Source of the DNA: Porphyra umbilicalis
Taxonomy: Eukaryota; Rhodophyta; Bangiophyceae; Bangiales; Bangiaceae
DNA length: 64,000 nt
Direction: 5' to 3'
Assembly (NCBI GenBank): GCA_002049455.2
Contig: KV919034.1
Span: forward strand, 1 to 64,000
This document shows, piece after piece, positions 32,341-43,961 of this stretch (position 1 is its first letter; every line of letters starts with the position of its first letter). The position numbers and the translations under genes are program-made. The notes below the pieces were generated by a model, which was given only the letters and a program-made list of their open reading frames with translations, was not told the origin of the DNA and did not search any database.

Positions 32341-34566
32341 ATGGCGGAGCAGTGGAAGGGGCCTCTGCATCACGTCAGCTCCGCTTTTGAGTCCGTGTTC
32401 AGCAACGCCAACGACGCCAAGGCGCGCGCCAAGGCCGCCGCGGAAGCCGCGGAAGCCGCGCAAGCGACTGCGACGCGGGGTGCTAGCTACACGACGGGCA
32501 GCAAGACCGGTACAATGCCTACCGGCCGCTCTACCTCCTCGTCCGCCAACCAGTCGTCGTCCAAGGTCAGCGGCGGCTTGACGAACACGTCCAACGGGGG
32601 CTCTCACACCAAAACGACCACGAGCACCTACAGCTACAAGAGCGGCGGAGGCGGTGGCACCAGCGATGGGGCCAGCGCGGGCACAACCACGATGGGCGCT
32701 GATCAGAGTGGGACCCTGGTCGCCCTCAATGCCGGTTCAACGGGCAGCTTGATGGGCTCCCGGATGACCAGCCACTCGCGTAGCAGCAGCGCGAGCTCCA
32801 CTCGCCGCCATAGCGGCACGTACAAGAGCCCATCGAGCATCCTGCGCTCGGATGACGACTACGACGCGGCGGTCGCCAAGCATACGCAGGAGATCTACGC
32901 CAAGCTCGGCTCGTCGGTCGAGGCGGCGCGCCTTCGGGCCGCCGCCATGGCCGCCGAGACGGCGGCCATGCCCCGCTCCAGCAGCCACACCTCTGAGATT
33001 TACACGATGGGGAACTCCGGGGCGATGTCGGCCGGCGACGGGTCATTCACGCAGACGGTTGCGCGGCGCCGGACGTCCATGTCCCGCGCGGAGGGCCCGA
33101 CGTCGGAGCTGGAGGCCATCGAGATGCTTGCAAACGAGGGCAACCTTTCGACGTTCCGCCTCGTCGAGCTCCTGAAGGCCAAGATCGCCCACCTCAACGA
33201 GGAGTACGAGGTCGTCACGTCGGAGAACGAGTCGCTGACGGCGAGCAACGAGGGGCTCTCCCAGCACCTCGAGACGGCCGAAGAAACATCGATGGAGCTG
33301 GAGGTCACCCGCAAGACGATGGAGGAGTCGACGCGTCAGCTGGAGGAGGTGCGCGAGCAGATGGCTTCCAACGAGGCTCGCATCACTGCCCTGACCGTTG
33401 CCAAGCAGGAGATGCAGATCAGCTTGTCTGCCGTCCACGAGGGCGACGACGTCAAGATCGAAGAGCTGACCACGAAGACGAGCACGCTTGAGAAGGAGCT
33501 TCAAACCAGCCGGACGCAACTCAACGCCCGCACGACCTACTGTAAGGAGCTCGAGACCAAGAATGAGAAGCTGCTGCGCAAGCGCCAAACCATCCAGGAG
33601 CGCTATGATGTGCTCATGGCCGAGTCGACGCAGGTGACCGAGAACAACACGCTACTTAAGGAGGAGGTCACACAGGAGACCGACAAGAAGACGGTGCTCC
33701 AGGCGCAGCTCTCTGAGCACGTGGCCAAGCTCGAGGCCATCTACCAGGAGCGCACGACGCTGCAGGAGGAGCTTGAAGCCATCACCAACGACAGCGAACA
33801 GCTGAAGGGCGTGAACCAGACGCTCGTGGAGGAAAAAACTAAGCTCGAGCAGGTAACGGAGGAGATGGAGACCACCGTGTCGTCCAAGACAGCGACGCTC
33901 GCGGAGAACGAGTCGACCCTTCACGAGATGCAAGCGCTCGTTTCGGACCGTCGGTTGGAGCTGGAGGACTTTAAGACCCGCATCGTCAACACCGAGTACG
34001 AGAAGGACTCGCTGGTCGAGAAGCTCGCGGCGGAGCAGGCCGAGTTCAAGGACGTGATGGAGGAGATCACGACGAAGTTGACCATCGCCACATCGTCGCA
34101 GCAGACGAGCTTGGAGAAAGAGCGTGCCAAGGCCGCCGGCCTCGCCGCCGCGCTCGGCAAGGATTTGGCGCTGTCCAAGGACACCGCCTCGATCGACGCG
34201 GCGGTCGTGGCCGTCAAGGCGCGCATCGCCGAATCGGCCATGGCGCAGGTGGCGGCGCTCGCCGAGCAGCGCTCCCGCGCCGAGTCGATGCTCCGCACCC
34301 TTGAGCAGCAGATCAAGGCGGTGCGCGCGGGCGCAACGACCTCCTGGGCGGCCTCTGAGGTGCAGCTGCAGGTGGCGTGCGTCGCCGACGCGCGCTCCCG
34401 CGCTCTCAAGGCCGAGTACATGCGCGCGTGTGAGCTGGTCAAGCAGCTCGACGCCCAGATTTCGGCGTCGCACTCGACGTCGTCGGTCGTGTCGGTCGTG
34501 ACCAGCCGCCACAGGCTCGTGCACTTCTCCTCATCCTCGTCCAGCATGTCGGCGGCGTCGTCGTGA
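32341..34566 (+). CDS. Intermediate-filament-like coiled-coil protein, paralogue 2
   Basis: 741 residues from ATG 32341 (MAEQWKGPLHHVSSAFESVF); the open frame reaches back to 31549 but that part is not protein-like. The head of about 255 residues is Ser/Thr/Gly-rich (RSTSSSANQSSSKVSGG, SRSSSASSTRRHSGTY). The rod of about 440 residues is strongly heptad-patterned and Pro-free (ELLKAKIAHLNEEYEVVTSE, TLEKELQTSRTQLNARTTY, LEQQIKAVRAGA), and the tail is SSSSSSMSAASS. Conserved positions with paralogue 1 run through the rod, ending in ALKAEYMRACELVKQLDAQI. The pair is head to head with 5.4 kb between, and the insertion at 28.3 kb lies between them. Likely a structural filament protein of cytoplasm or nucleus (inference). 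Confidence 0.88.
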   Translation: MAEQWKGPLHHVSSAFESVFSNANDAKARAKAAAEAAEAAQATATRGASYTTGSKTGTMPTGRSTSSSANQSSSKVSGGLTNTSNGGSHTKTTTSTYSYKSGGGGGTSDGASAGTTTMGADQSGTLVALNAGSTGSLMGSRMTSHSRSSSASSTRRHSGTYKSPSSILRSDDDYDAAVAKHTQEIYAKLGSSVEAARLRAAAMAAETAAMPRSSSHTSEIYTMGNSGAMSAGDGSFTQTVARRRTSMSRAEGPTSELEAIEMLANEGNLSTFRLVELLKAKIAHLNEEYEVVTSENESLTASNEGLSQHLETAEETSMELEVTRKTMEESTRQLEEVREQMASNEARITALTVAKQEMQISLSAVHEGDDVKIEELTTKTSTLEKELQTSRTQLNARTTYCKELETKNEKLLRKRQTIQERYDVLMAESTQVTENNTLLKEEVTQETDKKTVLQAQLSEHVAKLEAIYQERTTLQEELEAITNDSEQLKGVNQTLVEEKTKLEQVTEEMETTVSSKTATLAENESTLHEMQALVSDRRLELEDFKTRIVNTEYEKDSLVEKLAAEQAEFKDVMEEITTKLTIATSSQQTSLEKERAKAAGLAAALGKDLALSKDTASIDAAVVAVKARIAESAMAQVAALAEQRSRAESMLRTLEQQIKAVRAGATTSWAASEVQLQVACVADARSRALKAEYMRACELVKQLDAQISASHSTSSVVSVVTSRHRLVHFSSSSSSMSAASS

Positions 34567-35686
34567 GGTCGTGGCTGGGGTTGTAACCGGCGCCGACGCG
34601 TCGAGTAGAGAGGAACGATGGCAACATGTGAGTGTACACTGTGTGTAAAGTGTTTCGATTGTGTAGTTCCCTGGCCTTTAGGACAGGGTGCTCTCAAAGT
34701 GTAGTGATGCACACATATACTTAGATCAAGGGACTTGATCTCCGTTTCAGAGGTGGCAGTCTGCATTCGTGTCCTCAGGGATCTGAGGGCGTGTCAGTGT
34801 TGGAAGGGTCGCGATGACGCTAAAAACGAATCGAGTTACGTGGCTGAGAAGGACTGTCCTGCCACAGGGGTCACTGGGCCCGGACGGCGCCTGCTCCCGT
34901 ACCCCCTCTACCGCGCCCCGAATTGCGCGCGGTGACCGCGGGCAGCGACTTCCGGGGCTTGACGCGCCCACGATGACCCGGGGGTGATCGTGCCTGCGCG
35001 CCGTCTTCTGTTGCGGCGGCGCGTCGGCGGTTGCTGACGCCATCTAGCGGCGCGGTTACAGGCGCCTCGTCGCGCGACGATCAGTCCCACCCGCCCGCCC
35101 GTGCGCCTTGTCGGCCGCCCTGCCCGCCGTGCGCAGGTGCGCTGCGCGGCGGAGTGATGGCCTCGCCCGTGGGCGCCGCGCGACGCCGGCGGGCCGCCGC
35201 CGCTGCGGTGGCGAAGGCTGCACCCCTTTCCCCGCCGTACGCCCCCCCCACCACGACAACGTGGCTGTATGTGCCCCCGTGCGCGCCCGCGGCCATAGAG
35301 CCGGCCGGCGTGCCCGGTGTCAATGCGTCGCCGAGCGCGCCACCGCCCTGAAGGCCAGGGTATTGCACGCACGTGCCTGGAATTGTTAGCGAAGCTTCTA
35401 GTAGGGATCCATTCGTGTTCTCAACGCTCAGGCAGCCACGTTGCATGGAATGGATGGCCCCAGTCGATTTGATGGTCACCCTCTAGGCCATTTTATTGGA
35501 TGGTCCCATCAGCACGCCCAATCAAGAATATCCACGTTTCAGCTTTCGATGGCTCACAATCGCTCTGGTCCAGATGGATTACACACGCAAGCGATTACAG
35601 ATTCTGCCAAAAGCGTTTACAGATGCCTTCGGGGAACCCCCACTGTACAGTATACACTCCACACCAAGGCCCAGAAATGCAAGACG
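34567..35686. other. Intergenic; a short open frame may be a gene fragment
   Basis: The first ~350 bp are AT-richer 3' flank. An ATG at 35157 opens a plus frame to 35351 (MASPVGAARRRRAAAAAVAK) that resembles the start of a plastid- or mitochondria-targeted protein but stops early. A minus frame overlaps it. Neither is secure. Confidence 0.3.
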
Positions 35687-38333
35687 GGTAATCGTAGCCT
35701 TGACGGCGTCAAGGCAACCTTGACGGATGAATCTGATTGGTTCTCGCATCATCGATTTGGGCAGGTGGTCTCACCCCTGAGGGGAGCAACCGCCAGCCCC
35801 CCTTGCCGCAGTTGGGATGCGGACGGGCCAGACAGGTCCGCGTCGCTCAGCCTGCTCTATCCTATAGAACCAGGGTCTGCCAGTGGGGGGCTGCCGCCGG
35901 TGCAGATGCCACTCGTGGGGGCCCGCGCCGCCGCCCTCCCCCTCTGGGTGGGTGCTGCCACCCCCCTGTCTGACTTTCTGCCGTCCTTGGCGGCGCGCCC
36001 GCTGCGGCGGCTTGCCCCCCCTACGGCGGCGAAACCGCCGCCGATGCAGCGCCACTCGCGGTGCGGGGGGGGGGGGGGGGATTGAGGGGCGGGGGGGTAG
36101 AGGGTGCGAATGGCACCGCCGCCACAGACGGCGACACGGAGCCCGAGGGCGATCTGCCAGACGACGCGCGCGGCGTCACCGCCGTTAACGTTGCCACAGG
36201 TGCGGTGCGCGTGTCCGACCCCGCCGCCCCCCGTGGCGCAGCTGTGGCCGCCCAGGGACACGCGGGGGGTACACGCTGCGCGTTGCAGCGTCGGTGGCGG
36301 CGTTGGCGGCGGCACCCCCCACCGCGCCGTCGCCGGCCAGTGGGGGGAGTGACTGCGGGAGGAAAGGAGGTGGGGGGGGCGTCAGCGCTGGACCACGCGC
36401 GCGTGTGTGTGTGGGGGCGGGGGCGGCCAACGAGCCCTACGCGCGGGGCGCGATGGCCACGGAAACAGAGGCTGACGTCCGCCTCGCCGCCGTCGCCACG
36501 GCCGAAGCGGCCGCGGCGCCCGCCGCCGACCGACGGCCGTCGGGCGTCTACGGCGGCCGCAGCGCACAGCTGGGCGCCCGTCACCCCGCCACCGTCGTGC
36601 CACCCGCCCCTCCGCGGTCACGGGGGCTGTCACGGCGACGTCGGCGGCCGGTCGCACACGCGGCCGCGGCACCACCAGCCAACCGGCCGGGTCAGGAGCG
36701 GCGGCGGTTCCCCCATGCGTGCCTGCCCCACCCCGCTTCATCGGCAGGGCCCCCACGGGCGCAGCGTCCCCCGCCCCCCCCTCCCCCACCTCGGCCGCGA
36801 AGAGTACCGGCGGGAAGCGGCCCGCCAAGACGCTCTCCCGCCCGACCACCGCCGGGAGCCCCGCCCAGCGCCTTCCCCCCTCCAACCGGTGCTCGCCGAC
36901 GGTCGTCCGGCGGGCGCGTCGCGCCCGCGCGTGTGGGGCGGGGGCAGCGGTCGCTGCGCGGCCGACGCGACGGCTACTAAATTTAGGGAGGGGGGGGGGG
37001 TTCGTGTCGCCGCCTTGCCCGCCGCCGCCGCCCTGCCCGCCTCCGTGCCACAGCGGTGTGTGCGGGCGCCGCTCCGCCGCCGACGCTCTACGCCGCCGTC
37101 GGCATATCCTGGCTCCAAACACTTTCGAAACTACGTACACACACTTTGGTGTTGGCCATCTTGCCTAGACTGCCGAGTGTCTCGGCTTGACAGAGCTACT
37201 GTTGGGGACGGTCATGTGTTCAGTAGAAGTGTCTTTCGCGCCCCCCGCAAGGAACGTATCCTGGGGCCCGTGGAAGAGTACGCTGCAATCGACCGATGCG
37301 CGCAAAATACGGCAGTGCCCGTGATACATGAGCACAGCGCCCTTGCCTCAGGGCGACCCGGACTTTTTGAGTATGCTGAGAACGATGGTGCTACTGGCAG
37401 AGCTCGCACATGATTTCTTCATGTTGTTTCCTCCGCGGTCAATTATATCGTATCGCACGTCACACTATGCACAATCGTTGTCGTGACGATGCGCCCGGCG
37501 AGGACAGTCCCCAGCCAGGCGGCTTGCTCAAAATAGGTGTCGATGGCAGACACAGACGCGGGCGAGTGCTCTGCGGTGCACGCCCAGTACCGGCACAAAC
37601 CCGCGCGCACCCCTCTCGCGGCCCTCGCCCCGCCCTGTTGTTGACACCGTGGCATGGCGGAGCGCTGGCAGTGCCGGGTGGCTGTTCATGCCAAACACCG
37701 TGAGCGAGCCGTACACAGCGTGGGCTGCCCCACCCCGAACTGTCGATCATCCGTCGGCCTTCTGGGCGGCTTGGCGCCACCAGCCCCCATAAGCACACAC
37801 ACACACAGCGCCTCACCACCGCACCACCACAGCAGCACAACTCTTTCCTGAAGCGTCCGGACACACGCGGCACCAGCCTCTGAGTCCCGTACACAACTTT
37901 GCCGCCGCCCCTGCCGCAGAGCAGAGTGACAGATGTCAGCAAGCAGCGACAGGGGCCGCCGTTCTCGGTAGCATACAACCAAGCGGTGGCAGCCGTGCAG
38001 CGGCGGCGACCAGCTGGCGTCGGCGGGGAGGCAGCGGTGTTTAGCTGAGGGGGCGGAGATCATGGCAGCGGGGCAGAGGTACGGGCACGGGCAGTGACAG
38101 CGACGAGGAGGGTACAAAGGTGCTGAGCTCACACCTGCTGCCGATATGGATGTCCTAACATATAGGAATCGCTGGTTCAGGGGGAGCACATTCCCCGTGC
38201 CCCCCCCGACCGCGCCAGCCCGCCCTCCCACCGCACTCCAGATTCCAAATCTCCCCCCCCCCAAACCAACCTTGACGCAACCTTGACGACGCCTTGACAA
38301 GGCCCTTGCATCTCCGTCAACCCTACTATTACC
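35687..38333. mobile_element. Candidate 2.6-kb TIR element with CCTTGAC repeats
   Basis: The left end GGTAATCGTAGCCTTGACGG (35687 on) and, as complement, the right end GGTAATAGTAGGGTTGACGG (38333 back) match at 17 of 20 positions. Both ends carry clustered CAACCTTGACG / CCTTGACG repeats (35698-35728; 38264-38300). No flanking duplication was recognised, so the two ends may belong to one element or to two. Confidence 0.4.
35777..37168 (+). CDS. Possible hypothetical gene split over three frames
   Basis: Four consecutive protein-like stretches lie in successive frames: LPLWVGAATPLSDFLPSLAA (about 35940), EGDLPDDARGVTAVNVATGA (36140), MATETEADVRLAAVATAEAA (from 36452) and SAAKSTGGKRPAKTLSRPTT (about 36795). 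Each step is a net -1 shift, the first at the G run 36063-36079. If those are sequencing undercalls, a disordered, basic protein of about 450 residues would result. No domain is recognised, and composition alone could create this impression. Confidence 0.22.
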
Positions 38334-38693
38334 GAGGTTCAGAAATGGTCAGCAGCGCGCCTGCACTGCCTCTCCGCTCTCTTCCGGGGGGGGGGGGGGG
38401 GGGCGGGGGGCCGCGACCACGACCACCCGCGCCGTGTCTGCCGCGTCGGCCGGCTCGCCGTGGGCGACCACGGGGGGGGGGCGCCGCGACGTCGGCCACC
38501 GCCGCCCCTGCGCCTGCCTCGCCGCGGGCGACGACGGGGAGCCGATCGCTTGAGCGGGCCGCGCCCACCCCCGGGGGGGGTACCTGCTCCGCCCCCGCTG
38601 CCCCGCCCACCACCCCACCGCGACCGACCCGGCGGCCGACCCCGTCGCTGCCTCCCCGTCCTCCCCCCGCTCGCGCACCCGGTCGGCGGCGGC

Positions 38694-38725
<32 letters not shown>

Positions 38726-38959
38726 CGTCCGCTCCCTCGGCGGCACCAATGTCGGCCACCAGCCGGGATGCCCCCGCCCACCCGACGTCGGCGCCCGTGC
38801 CGGCGCCGCCGCCCCCTGCCGTCACGTCGCCGCCGCCACCCACCCGACGGGGCGGTGGTCGTGACCACCCCGTGGCCCGGACACGCTGCTCGCGACGGGC
38901 GCCACCATGAGGGACGCCCGTCGGGTACTCCCGTCGGCGGGAGCCGGCCTGGCGCCGCC

Positions 38960-39320
38960 CCGCGCGCCCACCGGGGGGGGTGGATGCGCCCCGACCGCCG
39001 GCGACGGGCAGGTCAGGGGCATCCGGGGGGGCGGTTGCGCCCCGACCGCCCGCCGTGGGTGGGCCGGGGGCACCGGGGGAGGGGGGTGCGCCCCGACCGC
39101 CTGCCGTCGATGGATAGAGGGCACCGGGGGAGGGGGGTGGGCCCCGAGCGACTGCTGCGGGCGGGTGGGGGGCACAGGTGGGGGCGGGTGCGCCCCAAAC
39201 GCCGGTGGCGGGCGGGTCGGGGGCACTGGGGGGGGGGGGTGCGGCCCGACCGCCTGCCGTGGGTGGGTCGGGGGGCACCGGGCGAGGGCAGTGCACCCCG
39301 CCCGCCGGCCGTGGGCGGGT
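38960..39320. repeat. About 51-bp GC-rich minisatellite
   Basis: Roughly seven degenerate units whose translation in one plus frame is a 17-residue repeat of the form GGGGCAPTACRRWIEGT. The units contain the motif GCCCCGACCGCC. They lie just upstream of the MRG-like fragment. Confidence 0.75.
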
Positions 39321-39408
39321 CTGGTCTGTGGGGGGGGGAGGCGGGGGGAGACGGCGGCGGCGGCGGCGGCCCAGACGCGGCGGCGGCTGGGCCGGCGGCG
39401 CCCACGGC

Positions 39409-39651
39409 AGCGCGCCCGTGCTGTCGACGCCCGGCTGGGAGGCGACGTTGCCGTTCAAACTGCTCGCATCGCTCAAGCGGCAGCTCATTGACGGTTGGGA
39501 GTTTGTGTCCAGGGAACACGAGCGCGTGCCGCTGCCGCGGGAGCACATCGTGTGTTCCGTCCTCACGGGGTGGCTCGCCGAGGCGGGGGGGGGCGCCGCG
39601 GGCGCCGGGGGGGGAGTCGTGGGGGGGCGACGGCGGCGGCAACGGTGGTAG
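39409..39651 (+). pseudogene. MRG-domain fragment (MORF4/Eaf3-like)
   Basis: About 50 residues look like the beginning of an MRG domain, the chromatin-binding module of Eaf3/MORF4L1 proteins: WEATLPFKLLASLKRQLIDG then WEFVSREHERVPLPREHIVC and SVLTGWLAEA. This matches the family pattern LP..L...L..DW..V......LP....V..IL. The frame then runs into Gly/Arg and stops at 39651, whereas the family domain is about 170-200 residues. The rest of the domain and any chromo domain are not seen. Either an intron follows (no good donor found) or the gene is truncated. Confidence 0.45.
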
Positions 39652-40734
39652 CGCCGCCGCCGGTGGCGGTGCGACGGGGAGTGGGGCTGGCGGCGCACGC
39701 CTAGTCAAGGGCGGTCTTCTTGTATTCGTCATTACAGTTTTTTGTGAATATATTCAGACAACACGTCTCATTCGGACAGTCCGACCCCTCTCTGCAGCAT
39801 GCTTCTGACGCCTTCGGCCTACGAGCTCGACCACCCAGTTTCTCAGTGCAGCACACGTATTTTTCATTGCTTTTTTCTGCAAACGCTACTAGACTACGTG
39901 ATGATGTCGAGGACCCCAACAGGACCCCAAAGACCCCTGCTTGTTTTCCCGCTATGGCCACCTCTCTTTCGCACTTGGGAGGCCTCCCAGAGACACCGAA
40001 AAGGCCACTACGGCTTCAAAAAGAACGTCAGACAGCATGTGCGAAGTCCCAAAGGATAGGAGAGGTGGCTACATGGTATGTAAGGGCTCTACGGATGCCG
40101 TACCGGTAGCTCTGGCGGTGGTGTCGGATTGGGAGGGTGGACTCTGACGAGCAGAAATGTGAAACTGCTATCGAAAATGTTGCCGAATGCGTCCACCGGA
40201 GCCGCTTTGTTTCATCGAGAGATCAGGTAGTTATTGTCCAAGCGTCTGTTGATTGGGTGCTGAGTGCCACGTCAAGCCCATTCGAAACTCATTAGATATT
40301 TCCACCTGGACCATGTCAGTACGCTCGTCCACCAATGAGGTGAAGCGAGCCCCTGGCAAGATGAGGGAATCACCAATGGAAGGACAGATTCACATGAAAA
40401 ACCCAGAAGTCCGCTTTTAGGCCCTCTTGACTAGGCGTGGGCGGCGGGGGCGGTGGCGACTAGGGCGGCGGACGCAGCGGCGGCTCCGGCTCGGCCGCCG
40501 TCGCTGCCGTCTGCACGTCCAACGACGTGGCCGATGGCCACCGCGAATTCTCTGACGTGGCACTGTTCGACTTGCCAATTCATCTGTCGTCGTTTGAAAA
40601 CGGTTTTATGGTCTCGTCAGTCCAGGGTATTTTTGCCAACGTGGTTTCAGAAGTCAAATCGTGGTTCTGGTCCCAGGATTGGGACTTTCATTTACTGTAC
40701 TTCAAGTCGTGGCGTGGACTTTTCTATATTTACT
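39652..40734. other. AT-richer spacer, no gene
   Basis: Mixed composition with several short frames, none protein-like. It leads into the tandem array. A frame at 40527-40735 continues into the repeats and is probably incidental. Confidence 0.45.
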
Positions 40735-41491
40735 TGCCAGACGACCGTGCCGCTGTTCTCACCGGACAATCCGACAAATACGTCCACACGTCGGTGGTAA
40801 GTCGTGTTCAGACGGTATGTGTCTTGCGTTTTTCTGTATTTACTTGCCAGATGACCGTACCGCTGTTCTCACCGGACAATCCGACAAATACGTCCACACG
40901 TCGGTGGTAAGTCGTGTTCAGACGGTATGTGTCTTGCGTTTTTCTGTATTTACTTTGGGGGGGGGGCGGGCGACACGGCGGCGGGTGTCGGCGCGCGGCG
41001 CCGCGGCAGGGGCGGAGGCGGGGGCGACCGCGGAGGCGGGGGGGCGCCCGCGCGGGCGGGGCGGCGGTCGTGGCGGGGGTCCACCGTATCGCGTTTGGCC
41101 CTCGCGTCGGGGGCTCGCCGCCGTCATCATGACGGGGATGATCCCCACGGGGGCCGACGGAAAACGTTCCGGTCAGAATAGGTGCACGGTCATCTGGCAG
41201 AAAAGTGAATGGAATTAGTTTCACCCCCGTGTTGTCAAAGCTGGAACAGCGCCCATTGGGGTGCCTGCATTGGGCGCACCGAGGGTGGCCTCAGAGTCAC
41301 ATCCGCCCGGTGCAATACGACTGAACAACGGGCCCACCCGTCCGAGCATGACTGGCAGGTGTTCACCTGGAACGGTCGACACACAACGGACGAGCCCCAG
41401 CGCATGGACGGTTTCACGACACGCATGGGGTTGGGCGCATATTGATTGCAAAATGAATGTATAAGTCGTTTTCAGATGGTATGTACTTTTA

Positions 41492-42552
41492 TGTACTTGA
41501 TTAGCCAGATGACCGCGCACCTGTTCTCACCGGATAGTCCGATGCCCTCCTGTCGGCGCCGCGGACGCACAAATACGTGATCTTGTTGGTGGTAAGTCGT
41601 GTTCAGACGGTATGTGTCTTGCGTTTTTCTGTATTTACTTGCCAGATGACCGTGCCGCTGTTCTCACCGGACAATCCGACAAATACGTCCACACGTCGGT
41701 GGTAAGTCGAGTTCAGACGGTATGTGTCTTGCGTTTTTCTGTATTTACTTGCCAGATGACCGTGCCGCTGTTCTCACCGGACAATCCGACAAATACGTCC
41801 ACACGTCGGTGGTAAGTCGAGTTCAGACGGTATGTGTCTTGCGTTTTTCTGTATTTACTTGCCAGATGACCGTGCCGCTGTTCTCACCGGACAATCCGAC
41901 AAATACGTCCACACGTCGGTGGTAAGTCGTGTTCAGACGGTATGTGTCTTGCGTTTTTCTGTATTTACTTGCCAGATGACCGTGCCGCTGTTCTCACCGG
42001 ACAATCCGACAAATACGTCCACTCGTCGGTGGTAAGTCGAGTTCAGACGGTATGTGTCTTGCGTTTTTCTGTATTTACTTGCCAGATGACCGTGCCGCTG
42101 TTCTCACCGGACAATCCGACAAATACGTCCACACGTCGGTGGTAAGTCGTGTTCAGACGGTATGTGTCTTGCGTTTTTCTGTATTTACTTGCCAGATGAC
42201 CGTGCCGCTGTTCTCACCGGACAATCCGACAAATACGTCCACACGTCGGTGGTAAGTCGTGTTCAGACGGTATGTGTCTTGCGTTTTTCTGTATTTACTT
42301 TGGGGGGGGGGCGGGCGACACGGCGGCGGGTGTCGGCGCGCGGCGCCGCGGCAGGGGCGGAGGCGGGGGCGACCGCGGAGGCGGGGGGGCGCCCGCGCGG
42401 GCGGGGCGGCGGTCGTGGCGGGGGTCCACCGTATCGCGTTTGGCCCTCGCGTCGGGGGCTCGCCGCCGTCATCATGACGGGGATGATCCCCACGGGGGCC
42501 GACGGAAAACGTTCCGGTCAGAATAGGTGCACGGTCATCTGGCAGAAAAGTG
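41492..42552 (+). mobile_element. TIR element copy inside the array (six monomers)
   Basis: Left end TTAGCCAGATGACCGCGCAC at 41500 and inverted right end CACGGTCATCTGGCAG near 42532. In between are six 110-bp monomers and a GC-rich segment. No intact coding frame. The spacer of about 290 bp to the next copy is the same between copies, so element and flank were duplicated together. Confidence 0.7.
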
Positions 42553-42836
42553 AATGGAATTAGTTTCACCCCCGTGTTGTCAAAGCTGGAACAGCGCCCA
42601 TTGGGGTGCCTGCATTGGGCGCACCGAGGGTGGCCTCAGAGTCACATCCGCCCGGTGCAATACGACTGAACAACGGGCCCACCCGTCCGAGCATGACTGG
42701 CAGGTGTTCACCTGGAACGGTCGACTTACAACGGACGAGCCCCAGCGCATGGACGGTTTCACGACACGCATGGGGTTGGGCGCATATTGATTGCAAAATG
42801 AATGTATAAGTCGTTTTCAGATGGTATGTACTTTTA

Positions 42837-43677
42837 TGTATTTGATTAGCCAGATGACCGCGCACCTGTTCTCACCGGATAGTCCGATGCCCTCCTGTCG
42901 GCGCCGCGGACGCACGAATACGTGATCTTGTTGGTGGTAAGTCGTGTTCAGACGGTATGTGTCTTGCGTTTTTCTGTATTTACTTGCCAGATGACCGTGC
43001 CGCTGTTCTCACCGGACAATCCGACAAATACGTCCACACGTCGGTGGTAAGTCGTGTTCAGACGGTATGTGTCTTGCGTTCTTCTGTATTTACTTGCCAG
43101 ATGACCGTGCCGCTGTTCTCACCGGACAATCCGACAAATACGTCCACACGTCGGTGGTAAGTCGAGTTCAGACGGTATGTGTCTTGCGTTTTTCTGTATT
43201 TACTTGCCAGATGACCGTGCCGCTGTTCTCACCGGACAATCCGACAAATACGTCCACACGTCGGTGGTAAGTCGTGTTCAGACGGTATGTGTCTTGCGTT
43301 TTTCTGTATTTACTTGCCAGATGACCGTGCCGCTGTTCTCACCGGACAATCCGACAAATACGTCCACACGTCGGTGGTAAGTCGTGTTCAGACGGTATGT
43401 GTCTTGCGTTTTTCTGTATTTACTTTGGGGGGGGGGCGGGCGACACGGCGGCGGGTGTCGGCGCGCGGCGCCGCGGCAGGGGCGGAGGCGGGGGCGACCG
43501 CGGAGGCGGGGGGGCGCCCGCGCGGGCGGGGCGGCGGTCGTGGCGGGGGTCCACCGTATCGCGTTTGGCCCTCGCGTCGGGGGCTCGCCGCCGTCATCAT
43601 GACGGGGATGATCCCCACGGGGGCCGACGGAAAACGTTCCGGTCAGAATAGGTGCACGGTCATCTGGCAGAAAAGTG
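42837..43677 (+). mobile_element. TIR element copy inside the array (four monomers)
   Basis: Same structure as the copy to its left, but with four monomers. Left end at about 42846, right end CACGGTCATCTGGCAG near 43657. Confidence 0.7.
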
Positions 43678-43961
43678 AATGGAATTAGTTTCACCCCCGT
43701 GTTGTCAAAGCTGGAACAGCGCCCATTGGGGTGCCTGCATTGGGCGCACCGAGGGTGGCCTCAGAGTCACATCCGCCCGGTGCAATACGACTGAACAACG
43801 GGCCCACCCGTCCGAGCATGACTGGCAGGTGTTCACCTGGAACGGTCGACACACAACGGACGAGCCCCAGCGCATGGACGGTTTCACGACACGCATGGGG
43901 TTGGGCGCATATTGATTGCAAAATGAATGTATAAGTCGTTTTCAGATGGTATGTACTTTTA

